Below, one piece after another: positions 22,757 to 32,949 of a stretch of 64,000 nt of DNA. This DNA comes from Viridothelium virens. Lineage: Eukaryota > Ascomycota > Dothideomycetes > Trypetheliales > Trypetheliaceae. The translations under genes and the position numbers were made by a program. The stretch is taken from the NCBI GenBank assembly GCA_010094025.1, contig ML991807.1, positions 244,324-308,323 on the forward strand, given 5' to 3'. Each line of letters begins with the position of its first letter. Within the stretch, counting starts at the first letter, position 1. The notes beneath the pieces were generated by a model that was not told the origin of the DNA, ran no database searches, and worked only from the letters and a program-made list of their open reading frames with translations.

Positions 22757-23551
22757 TCATTCATTTTTCTGGCTGGTGTCCTGGTGCTTCGAAAATCTTG
22801 CTTCCCAGAGTTGTGGCGGTGTGAATTCTTTTCGTACGCTTCTGATCCCACATAGCACTCCAGCAACTCTGGCGAGCTCGAGAGTTATGTGCGTAATGAC
22901 CAAGTTTAGCCTTTTGCCAATACCACTCCACTGAAACGGGAAGTGCCCATTGACCAATACTGGAAAATTATCAAGTTCTCGGAAAATGATCATCAAACTC
23001 AGGTTCAGCCAGATGTCCAGGATAGCCAGGCGAAGTTTTGATGATACTGCTGAGACGACAACAGAAGCACGTCGTTCCTCGGACACTTTGTAAAGCGCAC
23101 GAGACGATTCGGCTAAGAGTATGGCTCCATTGAGATTCCAGAAAAAGATAGATTTTTCGATATCCCTGGGGTCAGTGCGTTCGACGACGATGGCGTCTTC
23201 CCTATCAGCATCGTCAACACTATCCGACTCGTCTATTCCAGGAGTCAAAACTACACGCTTCCATTCATGAAGCGCATAGCGAGGTATGCGTACTGTCACT
23301 CTGTCGCCTTGGCCTGATGCCGGAGACGATTTTTGGGCTCGAACAATTTGCGTCCTGCCCTCAAGGAAAACCTGTACCGCACCTTGAACTACCAGAAGGG
23401 TTTCAGCATGACTCTCATGCCAATGAAGTCCGCTCGACCAAGTGGATCCGGATGGCAAAGTTATAGTGGTTTGATATGGCTCTGAGAGGTCATAGATTAC
23501 TGCAGAAGGAAAAGGACGTGAAATTATAGGTTGGGATGTAGAAAAAGCCAT
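22757..23551 (-). CDS. Cupin-domain protein with a C-terminal hydrophobic segment
   Basis: A single-exon frame of 264 aa; I use the ATG at 23551 because the frame extends upstream only by non-ATG codons. The cupin metal-binding motif is clear near the N-terminus: GLHWHESHAETLLVVQG provides two His in HxH spacing and a Glu four residues on, and a partner His follows in RYALHEWKR. The part after about residue 150 is not cupin: it has a hydrophobic stretch (LRLAILDIWLNLSLMIIF) that could be a membrane anchor, and a basic tail. Similar single-domain cupins followed by a membrane segment occur next to tailoring enzymes in fungal metabolite loci. It is tail-to-tail with the alpha/beta hydrolase, which makes a shared pathway possible but unproved. 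Confidence 0.8.
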   Translation of the reverse strand: MAFSTSQPIISRPFPSAVIYDLSEPYQTTITLPSGSTWSSGLHWHESHAETLLVVQGAVQVFLEGRTQIVRAQKSSPASGQGDRVTVRIPRYALHEWKRVVLTPGIDESDSVDDADREDAIVVERTDPRDIEKSIFFWNLNGAILLAESSRALYKVSEERRASVVVSAVSSKLRLAILDIWLNLSLMIIFRELDNFPVLVNGHFPFQWSGIGKRLNLVITHITLELARVAGVLCGIRSVRKEFTPPQLWEARFSKHQDTSQKNE

Positions 23552-26193
23552 ACCACACAAAGGGAAGAGTCCGTCTAGAGCATCAGAGCACTTGAAACTG
23601 CAAGCTAATTATCAGCTACATCGAAGGAGCCCAGCACAGCCTGATTGCGCACCATTCATGTCCCTCAGTGACAAGAAATGAGTAAACTGGCGGAAAGTTT
23701 CCGCATCACCGACTAAGAGCGATTAACAATCATCCCAAATCTTGCAAGAAGTCACAAATCTTGAGCAAGATGGAGTTCAACTTACTCTAGCTAGAAGGAG
23801 CGAAATTTCGAAGGCCCTGTCTGCAAGTTCTGAAAGATGTGTAGGGCGTTTGCAAATGGAAAAGCTGCTAGCAAGCTGTCAAACACCTCCACTACTGCGG
23901 AGGTCGCCAAATGCGGGATTTTGACAAATCCTTGCGAACCGGTGCTGAGGTTCATTTGGATAAAATAAGCAGCCATGTAAGCTTATTGTCTAGCGCATCT
24001 CGTGCTGAGTATATCGATAACGCGTTTGCATCTGTATAGAGGTCTGCCAACAGGCCGTTTTTGTATTGTCTCACGTTCGGATTCTGGAACGTCAGTTCAT
24101 GATGGTGAAGGCAAAACGAGGTCGGAATTGAGTCACTTCGACCTGGCTGACGGCAAGAGCTGGAGTAACACGGTATGGCTGATGCCGCGAGTTTCACGTA
24201 CCAATGAAAAGCTCTTTACCCGCTCGCGCAACGCTGTCCTCTAGGCAGGTACGGCAAAATCTTGCTACAGATGATAGTACGTGTCCAATATATGGGCTCC
24301 CCTACCTTGAGTGGAGTAGGCATCCTCTCGTCCGCCTCGTCCGAGATAGCCGTAATTGGAAACCGTGCAGAGACTTCCAGAGCCGGATACGTTCATAAAA
24401 GACGAAGGTACGAGGGCGCTTGGGCCCGGAAAAAAAGCACCTACATCAGTTTTGAAAAGTGTAATTTGCCTAGCCTGCACACTTTCATTTGCTATCCTAC
24501 TCATATAGACAATAATAGTAGACAACGGTCAGACCGGGTTTCACACGTGGTCGTGGCCGAATCTTGAGATCCTTGCGGTGCTTGGTCCCTGGAATGGTGG
24601 GACCTCGGGGATCCACTGTGTCGGATGGGCACACCTTTAATGGTATGACTACTAGGCGACAATGTGCTCGAAAAGTCTAGCACTGTAACAGGGCTCGTGG
24701 TGGGATCTAGGACGACCCAGGCACCAATTGCTCATGGGTCAGGTGGCTCCAAAATACGGGCAGTGGCAATTCGTGGACATATTGTTAGCGGCACCGTCGG
24801 ATAATCGGCCGGGCCAGGACAAGCTTTGCAATCTGCTGCAATTTAATTGGAGATTGCACGAAGGTTGGGAGAGAGAGAGACCAGGGATGGAAAGCCCTGC
24901 ATAAAGAAGGATGAGATGCAGGGCCTTAAGTTTATTACCTTGTGGTGCAAAGATGATCATCATCGATACAGTTGTCTGCACGGGGACTCGGGAGCATCTC
25001 AGTTGTCGAGGCATCTAGACTTTCTCATTCTATACAATGCTCATATCGTTGCCTGAAAAAGTAGCTCTCGCATATTCACGGTGGGACCAGAAAGGTGAGC
25101 TACGTAAGTGGGAAGCGCCCCGCGAATGTCCTTGGCCAACCGTTGGCGGCCGTTGGCCTGTGAGGACGGAGAATCAGGACAGCCGCAAGCCACATTTTGC
25201 TTTTTTATTCGCACAAGGTGGTTTCTCAAAACAAAGCAATTCTGCGGTAAGCCGAAACCTAGAAACGCTGCGGCAGACTCGAAATGGAGATGGAGGTAGC
25301 ACCTGGCGCAGCATGCAGAAGAATCAACTATCGTTTGATCCCGTCGCGCAGTATGTACTCTGTATCAGATGCAAGATGGGAGGTGGGCAGGCCAATGACA
25401 AAGCGGCCAAACAGGCGACCAGAGCCGACGCAGAAAATGCGGAGGGCCCGAATTGAGGATTCGAAGAGCGGGAGTCAGGTGTGGGGAAATGGAGCGGAAT
25501 GGGCAGAGGTGGCCAATGAGGCTCTCGCGTGGGAAGGGATCCACGGCAACCCCTCGTGTCCATTCAGCCCACCAGACAGTTTCTGGCAGGCGGCGGTATG
25601 TATGCCTGGGCCGACCGGCATAAGCACAGATAGCGTGGCGCGAGCGGTCGCACTGGTGATTGGCGTGAGTAGAGAATGCCCTGTTACATTGCCTGCTCAC
25701 TCGAAATGATTCCCCGTTGATGGTTGCATCTCACGATTTCACTATGGCTTCCATGGCTCACGATCCTGGTTGCTCCTCCTCCAACCGTGTTGCAACACCG
25801 GTACGCCACCCCGTGACTGGCTGCCACTGAGGTCCAGTCCCCTAGTAGCCGTAGATCCAATTGATTCCATTGATCCCATTCACCCCATTGATGCACCGGT
25901 CATGCGGAGCCCGTGCGGCCAAGCGCGGAGGTGATGCCCGGGGCGAGAAAGATTCCCGCCGCTGAACAGGTGCGAAGCGACTCCAAGCCGTGTGCACGGT
26001 AGCCCTCAATTTCCTACCAATCTTCCTGGTGAGGATCGCCAGGGTCTTCCACCAGCGTGACCTTTCCCCGGCATGTCTCCATCGTTGCCCCAGCATATAA
26101 CATTCTCGCACCCCCGCAAATCTTCCACTTCCCTTCACCTTCTGCGCCTCCACTCCAACGCACCATCAACCAAGCTTGACCGGTGTAGCAACC
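23552..26193. other. Gene-poor interval of 2.6 kb upstream of the sugar transporter
   Basis: The left end is the cupin promoter and the right end the transporter promoter. Between them I see only short frames. One at 23791-23976 on the minus strand (MAAYFIQMNLSTGSQGFVKI...) has coding-like composition but no supporting exon. A plus-strand frame at 25284-25709 and an overlapping minus-strand one are both unconvincing. The stretch 25,000-26,190 is G+C-richer than the part before it and contains a four-copy 9-bp repeat. Confidence 0.4.
25861..25896. repeat. Four imperfect copies of a 9-bp unit (TTGATYCCA)
   Basis: Four successive 9-mers read TTGATTCCA, TTGATCCCA, TTCACCCCA and TTGATGCAC. They lie about 300 bp upstream of the sugar-transporter start codon. 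Confidence 0.75.
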
Positions 26194-27910
26194 ATGGCCA
26201 TTGGTAACATCTACCTCATCGCGGCCATTGCCGTCGTCGGTGGTGGTCTCTTCGGCTTCGATATCTCGTCGATGAGCGCCATGTAGGTTGACCCCGAGAT
26301 GGCTATCGAAAACGGTCCCGTATGCTGACAGTCCTTTGTGTAGTATCTCCACCAACCAGTACTCTTGTTACTTCAATCAGGGTTCAATCAATGCCGATGG
26401 CACTTGCGAAGGTCCTACCTCCTCCACCCAGGGCGGTATCACTGCTGCTATGCCTGGTGGTTCCTTCATCGCTGCTTTGATCTCCGGTTACCTTTCTGAT
26501 ATGTTCGGTCGTAAGAGAGCCATCATGATTGGCTGCGTCATCTGGTAAGCCATGCCATCAATAGTCGATGCCCGAATCAATGCTGACTATTATCTCAGGG
26601 TCATTGGCTCCACTATCTGCTGCGCTGCTCAGAACATTGGTATGCTCGTTGCCGGTCGTTTCATCAACGGGTTCTGTGTGGGTATTTGCTCCGCGCAGGT
26701 CCCTGTCTTTATTTCCGAGCTTGCTCCTCCCACCAAGCGAGGTCGTCTCGTTGGTCTCCAGCAATGGGCCATCACCTGGGGCATCATGATCATGTTTTAC
26801 GTCTCTTACGGATGCTCTTTCTTGCAAGGCTCGAAGGCATTCCGTGTTCCGTGGGGCCTCCAGATGATTCCTGCCGTTATGCTCTTCTTCGGTATGATGT
26901 TCCTTCCAGAGTCTCCACGTTGGCTCGCTCGCAAGGACCGCTGGGAGGAGTGCCACGCTGTGCTTACTCTCGTCCACGGCAAGGGTGACCCGAACAGCCC
27001 CTTCGTTGCCCGCGAATACCAAGAGATCCAGGATACATGGAAATTCGAGCGTGAAAACGCTGATGTCACCTACCTTGAGCTCTTCAAGCCCAACATGATC
27101 AACCGTACCCACATTGGTTTCTTCACCCAGGTGTGGTCTCAGCTCACCGGCATGAACGTGATGATGTACTACATCACCTACGTTTTCTTGATGGCTGGTC
27201 TCACCTCGAACACGAATCTGGTCGCCTCGTCCATCCAGTACGTCATCAACGTCGTCATGACCATTCCGGCCCTTCTCTTTGTCGACCGCTGGGGTCGTCG
27301 CCCAACTCTCTTGGTTGGTGCCGTGCTGATGATGACCTGGCTCTTCGCCAACGCTGGTATCTTGGCCAGTAAGGGCGTCTACGTTCCAAACGGTGTTCAG
27401 AACAAGCCCGAGGCGAAGGTTCAAGTCTCCGGCTCTGCCTCTAAGGCCGTCATCGCTTGCTCATATCTCTTCGTCGCTTCGTACGCGCCAACTTGGGGTC
27501 CAGTCTCTTGGATTTATCCACCTGAACTCTACCCTCTTCGTGTCCGTGGTAAGGCTGTCGCTCTTGCTACCTCTGGTAACTGGATCTTCAATTTCGCGCT
27601 CGGATACTTCGTGCCTCCCGCCTTCGAGAATATCACCTGGAAGACATACATTATCTTCGCTGTCTTCTGCGTTGGTATGTTCGTCCACGTCTTCTTCATG
27701 TTCCCAGAAACCGCTGGCAAGCCGCTCGAGGAGGTCGAGGCCATGTTCACTGATCCAAGTGGTCCTCGCTACATTGGTGTGCCTGCCTGGAAGACTCGTG
27801 TTGCCTTCAAAGATGCTGTTGCCCTTGAGCACGGCGACTTCGAGAAGAAGATCTCCCACGAGTACAGCCCCGAGCGCGTCGAGCACTCCACCGAGAAGGT
27901 CGATGCATAA
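26194..27910 (+). CDS. MFS sugar (hexose) transporter
   Basis: Three exons, 26194-26282, 26344-26544 and 26599-27910, give 533 aa; the introns are 61 and 54 nt, the second with a TGCTGAC branch site. The protein has the 12-segment layout and the signatures of the sugar-porter family: GLFGFDISSM in segment 1, DMFGRKRA after segment 2, PESPRWLARK before the central loop, DRWGRRPTLL after segment 8, and FPETAGKPLEEVE at the end of segment 12. It imports a hexose with or without a proton at the plasma membrane. Codon choice is strongly biased to C-ending codons, which in fungi indicates high expression. The antisense strand is open over long distances because of this bias. The N-terminus is short compared with yeast Hxt proteins. 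Confidence 0.95.
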
Positions 27911-28409
27911 ATACACTCGTTTTCTCAAATTTCTTTATCAGACGGACGCGAGGCTGTACAAGTGTCAGACTCAGTGTATTCCCTTTTGACATAACTCGAT
28001 CCATTCTTGTTTGCTCATAAGATTTTCTCGATACCTCTCAGCATGTAATTAGAGCCGTGCTCTCTTAATGAGTCCACGAATAAATAGCATACAACGGATC
28101 AAGCGGTTGCTTCTATTCAGAACTGATGTTGAATTCACTGTGCCGTGAACTGATGGTTGTTGTGTTTAAGTTCAGCCGCCGCGGGCTGGTCATGTGTGAT
28201 GCAGGCACAGCTCGTCAGCTCGGCGCGATTGCCAAGTACGTCAAGTCACCAAATTTCCTCACCCCACTGCGCGATTCTGTTTGCCAAAAACTTAGCTTTG
28301 ACTGATGATAGCCATTCTAACTTCCCAAGGCCTTTAGAAATAATACAACCGTATCGCAGCCCTCTATGCATTCCTGAACAATATCAAGTTGCCTGTAACT
28401 ATCCCCGCA
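27911..28409. other. Intergenic, about 500 bp
   Basis: 3' flank of the sugar transporter, then 5' flank of the DUF1749 gene. No open frame or repeat of note. Confidence 0.5.
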
Positions 28410-29474
28410 ATGGCCTCTCCAGCTTTCGAGCCATCCGCTCACCAAGGCACCCTCCACCACATTACGCAATATGTCTACGCCTTCGAATACGCACCTCAGT
28501 CTTCTTCCGCCAGCACCATAAGTCCTCATAAAAACATTCTGCTCTTCATCCCCGGCCTCTATAACACCCTCCTCACGCCCAGCTACCCCACTTCTCTTGC
28601 CGCCCACCTTCCCCCACACTGGCGCCTCGCCCGCCTCGCTCTCAGCTCCTCCGGCGAAGCCTGGGGAACAAAGTCCCTCCGCTCAGATGCCGAAGAGATA
28701 TTGAAATGCGTGCGGTACTTCCGCTCGCTATACCAAGCCTCAGCGGACCACGGCGGAGGCGGCGATGGCGACCGAGGCGAAGGCGGAAGTGAAGCAGGAG
28801 GCAAAGTCGTGCTCATGGGCCACTCCACCGGCTGCCAAGACATCATGGAATACCTCGTCGGCGGCTCCAATGCTACCCTCCAGCACGCATTGCCGTCCCC
28901 ACCCTTCGCCACCACCGATCCTATCGACGGCGCCATCCTCCAAGCTCCAGCCTCCGACCGCGAAGGCCTCGCCATCACGACAACCGCTGAGCAGCTCAGC
29001 CAGGCGATCGCCTCGGCGCGCGAGTTCGTTGCCAAAGGCCGTCCTCGCGAGCTGCTTTCCAGGGAGCTGACGCGGGAGGCGTTCGGTCCTGCGCCGCTGT
29101 CTGCGGCGAGGTTTCTCGCTGTCGTGTCGCCGGGGCCAGAGCATGAAGGTGAGGACGACTATTTCAGTTCGGACTTTGGGGCGGAGCGATTGGAGGCGAC
29201 GTTTGGGAAGGTACCGGTGAGGACGAGGCTGTTGGTGCTGTATAGTGGGAAGGATGAATATGTGCCGGTGACGACAGATAAAGGCGCGTTGGTAGGAAGG
29301 TGGAGGAGGGTGGTCAAGGAGAAAGGGGGAACGTGGGATGAGGATGGAGGGGTGATCGAGGGGGCAAAGCATGGAGTTGACGGGGAGGGGAACGAGCCGG
29401 CCGTGGAGGATCTGTGCAGCAGGGTCGTGGGGATGCTAGGTAGAGTGGAGGGCAGGCTTGGGGGACACCTGTGA
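28410..29474 (+). CDS. DUF1749 alpha/beta hydrolase (UPF0613; SidJ-like fold family)
   Basis: A single-exon gene of 354 aa from the ATG at 28410; the frame is open a few codons further upstream without an ATG. The order of motifs fits DUF1749: FIPGLYNTLL near the N-terminus, RLARLALSSSGEAWGTKSL, a nucleophile elbow MGHSTGCQD with its Ser, DGAILQAPASDREGL, and LLVLYSGKDEYVP with the acidic residue; the catalytic His is probably in EGAKHGVDGEG. In Aspergillus fumigatus a family member, SidJ, hydrolyses siderophore breakdown products, but no siderophore genes lie nearby, so I do not infer that role. A Gly-rich insertion (GGGGDGDRGEGG) sits before the nucleophile. It is convergent with the SurE gene. 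Confidence 0.88.
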   Translation: MASPAFEPSAHQGTLHHITQYVYAFEYAPQSSSASTISPHKNILLFIPGLYNTLLTPSYPTSLAAHLPPHWRLARLALSSSGEAWGTKSLRSDAEEILKCVRYFRSLYQASADHGGGGDGDRGEGGSEAGGKVVLMGHSTGCQDIMEYLVGGSNATLQHALPSPPFATTDPIDGAILQAPASDREGLAITTTAEQLSQAIASAREFVAKGRPRELLSRELTREAFGPAPLSAARFLAVVSPGPEHEGEDDYFSSDFGAERLEATFGKVPVRTRLLVLYSGKDEYVPVTTDKGALVGRWRRVVKEKGGTWDEDGGVIEGAKHGVDGEGNEPAVEDLCSRVVGMLGRVEGRLGGHL

Positions 29475-29588
29475 AACCGCTTTTGGTGGTTAAAAAAATG
29501 AGTTCTATGGTCTCGTACGATATACTATACGTGATAGGTATTTCCACGGAAATTTGCATGATCGAAGTGGTACCTTTTACCCAATTCG

Positions 29589-30745
29589 TCACAGCTTCAG
29601 CTCGCCCTCGAAGCCGGATACATGCATGAAGTTAGCGCGTAACGGCGTAATGCTACACAGAATGTCAGCTTATCCACACAGGCCATACGCAACAAGAAGC
29701 CACTCACCTCGTGTAACCCTGCCTGATCGCCCAGCCATCATTCCCAGGCGCACTTCTCTCTACGCTCTCATGCACGTCCTTGAATTGGGGCGCCCACCTG
29801 AAATGCTTGTGCGTATGCCTAATGTGCTTATCTTCCCGCGCCGCCTCGGCATCTGCCTCCTCTCCCACCTCCTGCTTTCTCAACTGCTCCTCCCTCTCTG
29901 CCGGCGACTCATCCTCTTCCTCCGGCACCTCTACCTCCTGAAAGCAACTCCCACTCCTCCACCAGTTCTGCAGCATCTCCGTCCACAGCACCTTCTTCTC
30001 CGCCACCCCCTCCACCAACGGCACATTCACACTATACAAATGCGCCTTTTCCCAATACTTCCCTGCCTCCTCCCCCATCAGCTTCTCCACTAACCTGACG
30101 CTATGCCGACTCGCCTCCCGAATCACCTCGGGCTTGTTCTCCCGATCGAAGAACGCGTAGGAGAGCGCGATGGCGCGGCGCCCGCACACCGCAGCTTCGA
30201 GCGCCCCGCCCAGGGTGCCGGATGAGAGGGCGAAGACGGCGGTGGTGTTGCGCCCGTAGTTGGGGCCGCTGAGGACGAGGTCGACGGGGCCGCGAGAGAG
30301 GAAGAAGTGGTGCAGGCCGAGCTGGACACAGGTGGCGGGTGTGGAGGGGATGAGGATCCATTCTTCGACCGAGGAGGAGGTGGAGGAAGCGTTGCCATTT
30401 GTATCCTGTGCTGTTCCCCCAGAGGTAGTGGAGGAAGGGGAGTGTCGGTACGGTCGACTATGTGTCGTCCCGGTGTCGGCGTGCAGCAAACCGGGGCGGT
30501 AGTAGGTGGGCGCAATGGACTGGCCTACGATGTGTGCTTTGCCAATCCAAGAGCGCTGAGTATTGGGCAGGATGACGGAGACGGTGTGGCCGGCGGCTTG
30601 GAGTTCGGTGACGAGCGAATGGACGTACGGCGACGATTGCGGCGAAGGAGGACCGTCATCGTTGGTAACCTGTAAAGTCGAAGGAGGTTAGCAAGCTAAT
30701 TGAGATGATTCGCAAGTAAAAGACATAGCCTACGAGGATATGCAT
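29589..30745 (-). CDS. SurE-type 5'/3'-nucleotidase (acid phosphatase)
   Basis: Three exons, 30745-30734, 30669-29708 and 29652-29589, give 345 aa. SurE enzymes remove phosphate from nucleoside monophosphates with a divalent metal. The first exon encodes only MHIL; exon 2 continues with VTNDDGPPSP, so the metal-binding Asp-Asp of the hallmark TNDDG motif depends on this splice. The second metal site is SGPNYGRNT, followed by SSGTLGGALEA. Exon 3 supplies the end of the fold (ITPLRANFMHVSGFEGEL). A Glu-rich loop (EVPEEEDESPAEREEQL) is inserted in the second half. Unlike yeast Pby1 there is no fused tubulin-tyrosine-ligase domain. The last intron has a GCTGAC branch site and TGTGTAG acceptor. 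Confidence 0.93.
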
Positions 30746-31450
30746 GGCTGCTTGCGGTACAAGTGTCGCTCAATTGGCTCTAGCTGAGTGTGTTATCCCG
30801 AAAATTCAATTTTGTGATCGACGCTGACGTAGTTTGAACAGACCCCGCGGGCCATGACTTTTGTCCGCCGTGATGGACGCATCCTTTCCGGAGTTTCTCA
30901 AAAAATTCTCGGAGGTTTCAAAAACTCCGCAATCAGAAAATCTGGCGAAAAATTATTTCGGAAATTTGAGATGAAATTTCTTTCTCTCGAAAGCTAGTGG
31001 CTGCTGTTCTCTATGTTCGTATTCTAAGCTCATTTCGATTTGTGAGTGAGGAAATAGAGCGGTAGAAAAAGAGATAACGGGTAGATTTGTACGGAGATGG
31101 TCCTTTTATACCCAAACATGACATCTGAATTTCAGGAAAATTTCCAGGTCTGTCAGAGCGTACGGTTCAGTGAGTTCATCTTCGCAATCACCGTGCAGTT
31201 GAGACTGTGGATGGGGAGTTAGAGAAGGAAAGTTGTGAGGGAGTGGACGTTTAGGCCAGTGGTCAGAAGAACCTGACCTCAGCCTCCATTCAAACTTCAG
31301 GAAAGCGTAGCTCAAGGCGGATGGGTATATTTTGATTAAAAGTCTTGTCTATGGCGTGTGATAATGTAAATACATCCTTATGGTTAGGTATCTAGGAAAT
31401 GCAATATTCGTGTTCTGGTGAGCTTTCCTATGCCTCTTGATGCGATGCAT
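30746..31450. other. Intergenic, 705 bp
   Basis: 5' flank of the SurE gene and 3' flank of the SDR gene. The part from about 30,890 to 31,020 is A+T-rich with repeated AAATTT-like words. I see no gene. Confidence 0.5.
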
Positions 31451-32458
31451 CTACTGAGAAGAGCCACCAGAGATCGTAATGACTTGTCCTAATGCCCGGC
31501 GAGGTTAGCTATATTAGTGCAGTTCAGGGGGATCAGGAAATCATACCATTGATCCATCCACCATCTTCACTGGTCAGGAAACCGACAACTCGTGCCACGT
31601 CCTGAGGCACTGCACACCTGCCAAGGGGGCAATGCTGCGCCATCAAATCCTCAATTCTCTCTGCGGACCAATCAGGCGAACCACCTGGGATGTAATGCCA
31701 TGCATTTTGAGTGAACATGTCCGACTTGATACCTCCGGGAGCAACTCCGTTGACAGTGATCCCCTTCTTCCCAAAGTCCGTCGCAAAAGATTTGATCATC
31801 CCTATCACGGCCATCTTCGACGCATTGTATAGCGCATGATCCTTCACTCCCAGTAACCCGGCGGCAATGGAGCTCATCAGGATCAACCGGCCGTTGTTTT
31901 CCAGATATTTGTATGCCGTCTGGCCAACGAAGAATTGTGCCCGCGCATTCAGGTTAAACACGTGGTCGTACTTCTCCTCCGTGATCTCCTCCGTCTTGTC
32001 CCAGGACTCGGTACCCGAGTTGCTCATGACGATGTCGATACGGCCAAAGTGCTTCTTTGTCTCCTCAAATAAACGAGTGATCTCGGGAACCTTTGAGACA
32101 TCTGCTTGGATGCTGACAGCCTTTGCGCCGCTACCACTCGACTCTATCTCGCTCACTACTTCATCGGCAGAAGCCTTGGAGGATTGGTAGTTGACGACGA
32201 CGTTGGCACCGCGCTTGCCGAGCTCAATTGCGCAACCGCGACCGATACCTAAGGGTGGTCAGACTGGTGGCTTGGTGGCTTTTTTGGAAATCGAAGGTTC
32301 TGGAGCTGGGCGCTCTTGCGAGAGGTACACAGGCGACCTCAAGATGGCTTTTGTTAGAAAGGAAACTTAGAAAATCACATACCGCGTCCAGCGCCCGTGA
32401 TCAGGGCAACCTTTCCGTGAAGAGAAGCTGTTGGCACAAGAACTGGTTGGGTAGCCAT
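31451..32458 (-). CDS. Short-chain dehydrogenase/reductase, hydroxynaphthalene-reductase-like
   Basis: Three exons, 32458-32383, 32248-31547 and 31488-31451, give 271 aa; the introns are 134 and 58 nt, the second with a GCTAAC branch. The classical SDR landmarks are present: cofactor motif TGAGRGIGRG (split by the first intron), NSG after strand 4, catalytic Ser in LMSSIAAG, and the YNASK Tyr-Lys pair, followed by VNGVAPGGIKSDMF. The Arg/Asn pattern after strand 2 suggests NADPH. It resembles the tri/tetrahydroxynaphthalene reductase group (DHN-melanin) and versicolorin reductases; the stretch AWHYIPGG and the C-terminal GQVITISGG fit this group. No polyketide synthase, scytalone dehydratase or melanin regulator lies in the window, so a role in melanin is possible, not shown. 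Confidence 0.88.
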
Positions 32459-32652
32459 TTTGAAGCTGAGAGCGGGGCTTTTTCGTCTTAACTCGTTAGG
32501 AAAAGAAAATGCGCTCAAATGAGAATAACAGTTCGCACTCAATTACTTGAATCTAGGAATGATTGACAGAAAAAGTGAGGGAAGCTTCAGATTTACGAGA
32601 AAGTGAAAGGAAAACAGATTGAAGCTTGCTGGCCGGATTTTGATAAATATTT

Positions 32653-32901
32653 CTAACGGTATGCAACCGGGTGGGGATCCGACAACTTCGGAGCCGTAGC
32701 AGCCTCCGGCACCAAATCGAGCCCATGTCTATTGAGGGCTGCGAAAAGAGGTGCGCGGGACGCCTGGAGGTGTTGCTGAGGGTCGCGACGTAAACGTGTT
32801 CTAATTTGAGCCAAGTCTGTTGGTGGAGCCGTGAGAAGTGGATTCTCTGGATCTCGGGAGGTGCGGGACGCGGTGCCTGCAGACGCCGGCACGGCCGGCA
32901 T
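32653..32901 (-). CDS. Small open frame, 82 aa, unsupported by similarity
   Basis: An ATG-initiated frame encodes 82 residues, with an Arg/Gln/Pro-rich middle (LRRDPQQHLQASRAPLFAAL) and no cysteine. A run of TTACC units lies just upstream of the ATG, in the place of a promoter. Composition is compatible with coding, but I recognise no family and the length can occur by chance. I list it as a candidate only. Confidence 0.25.
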   Translation of the reverse strand: MPAVPASAGTASRTSRDPENPLLTAPPTDLAQIRTRLRRDPQQHLQASRAPLFAALNRHGLDLVPEAATAPKLSDPHPVAYR

Positions 32902-32925
32902 CGCGGGGTCCCTCAGGGAAATTTA

Positions 32926-32949
32926 GTACCTTACCTTACCTTACCTTAA
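32926..32949. repeat. TTACC tandem repeat
   Basis: Four to five head-to-tail copies of TTACC. The same word recurs at 32,985-32,995 and in several other intergenic regions of the window. Confidence 0.85.

Noticed and set aside
16827-23551. A secondary-metabolite cluster formed by the CoA-transferase, rhodopsin-domain, hydrolase and cupin genes
   Set aside because: There is no backbone enzyme (PKS, NRPS, terpene synthase) and no pathway regulator, and gaps of 1-2 kb separate the genes.
26558-27928. Long minus-strand open frames opposite the sugar transporter
   Set aside because: Strong C-ending codon bias on the coding strand removes stops on the other strand; the predicted products are His/Glu/Asp-rich and unlike real proteins.
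28583-29372. Minus-strand open frames opposite the DUF1749 gene
   Set aside because: The plus-strand protein has a full set of hydrolase motifs; the antisense products have none.
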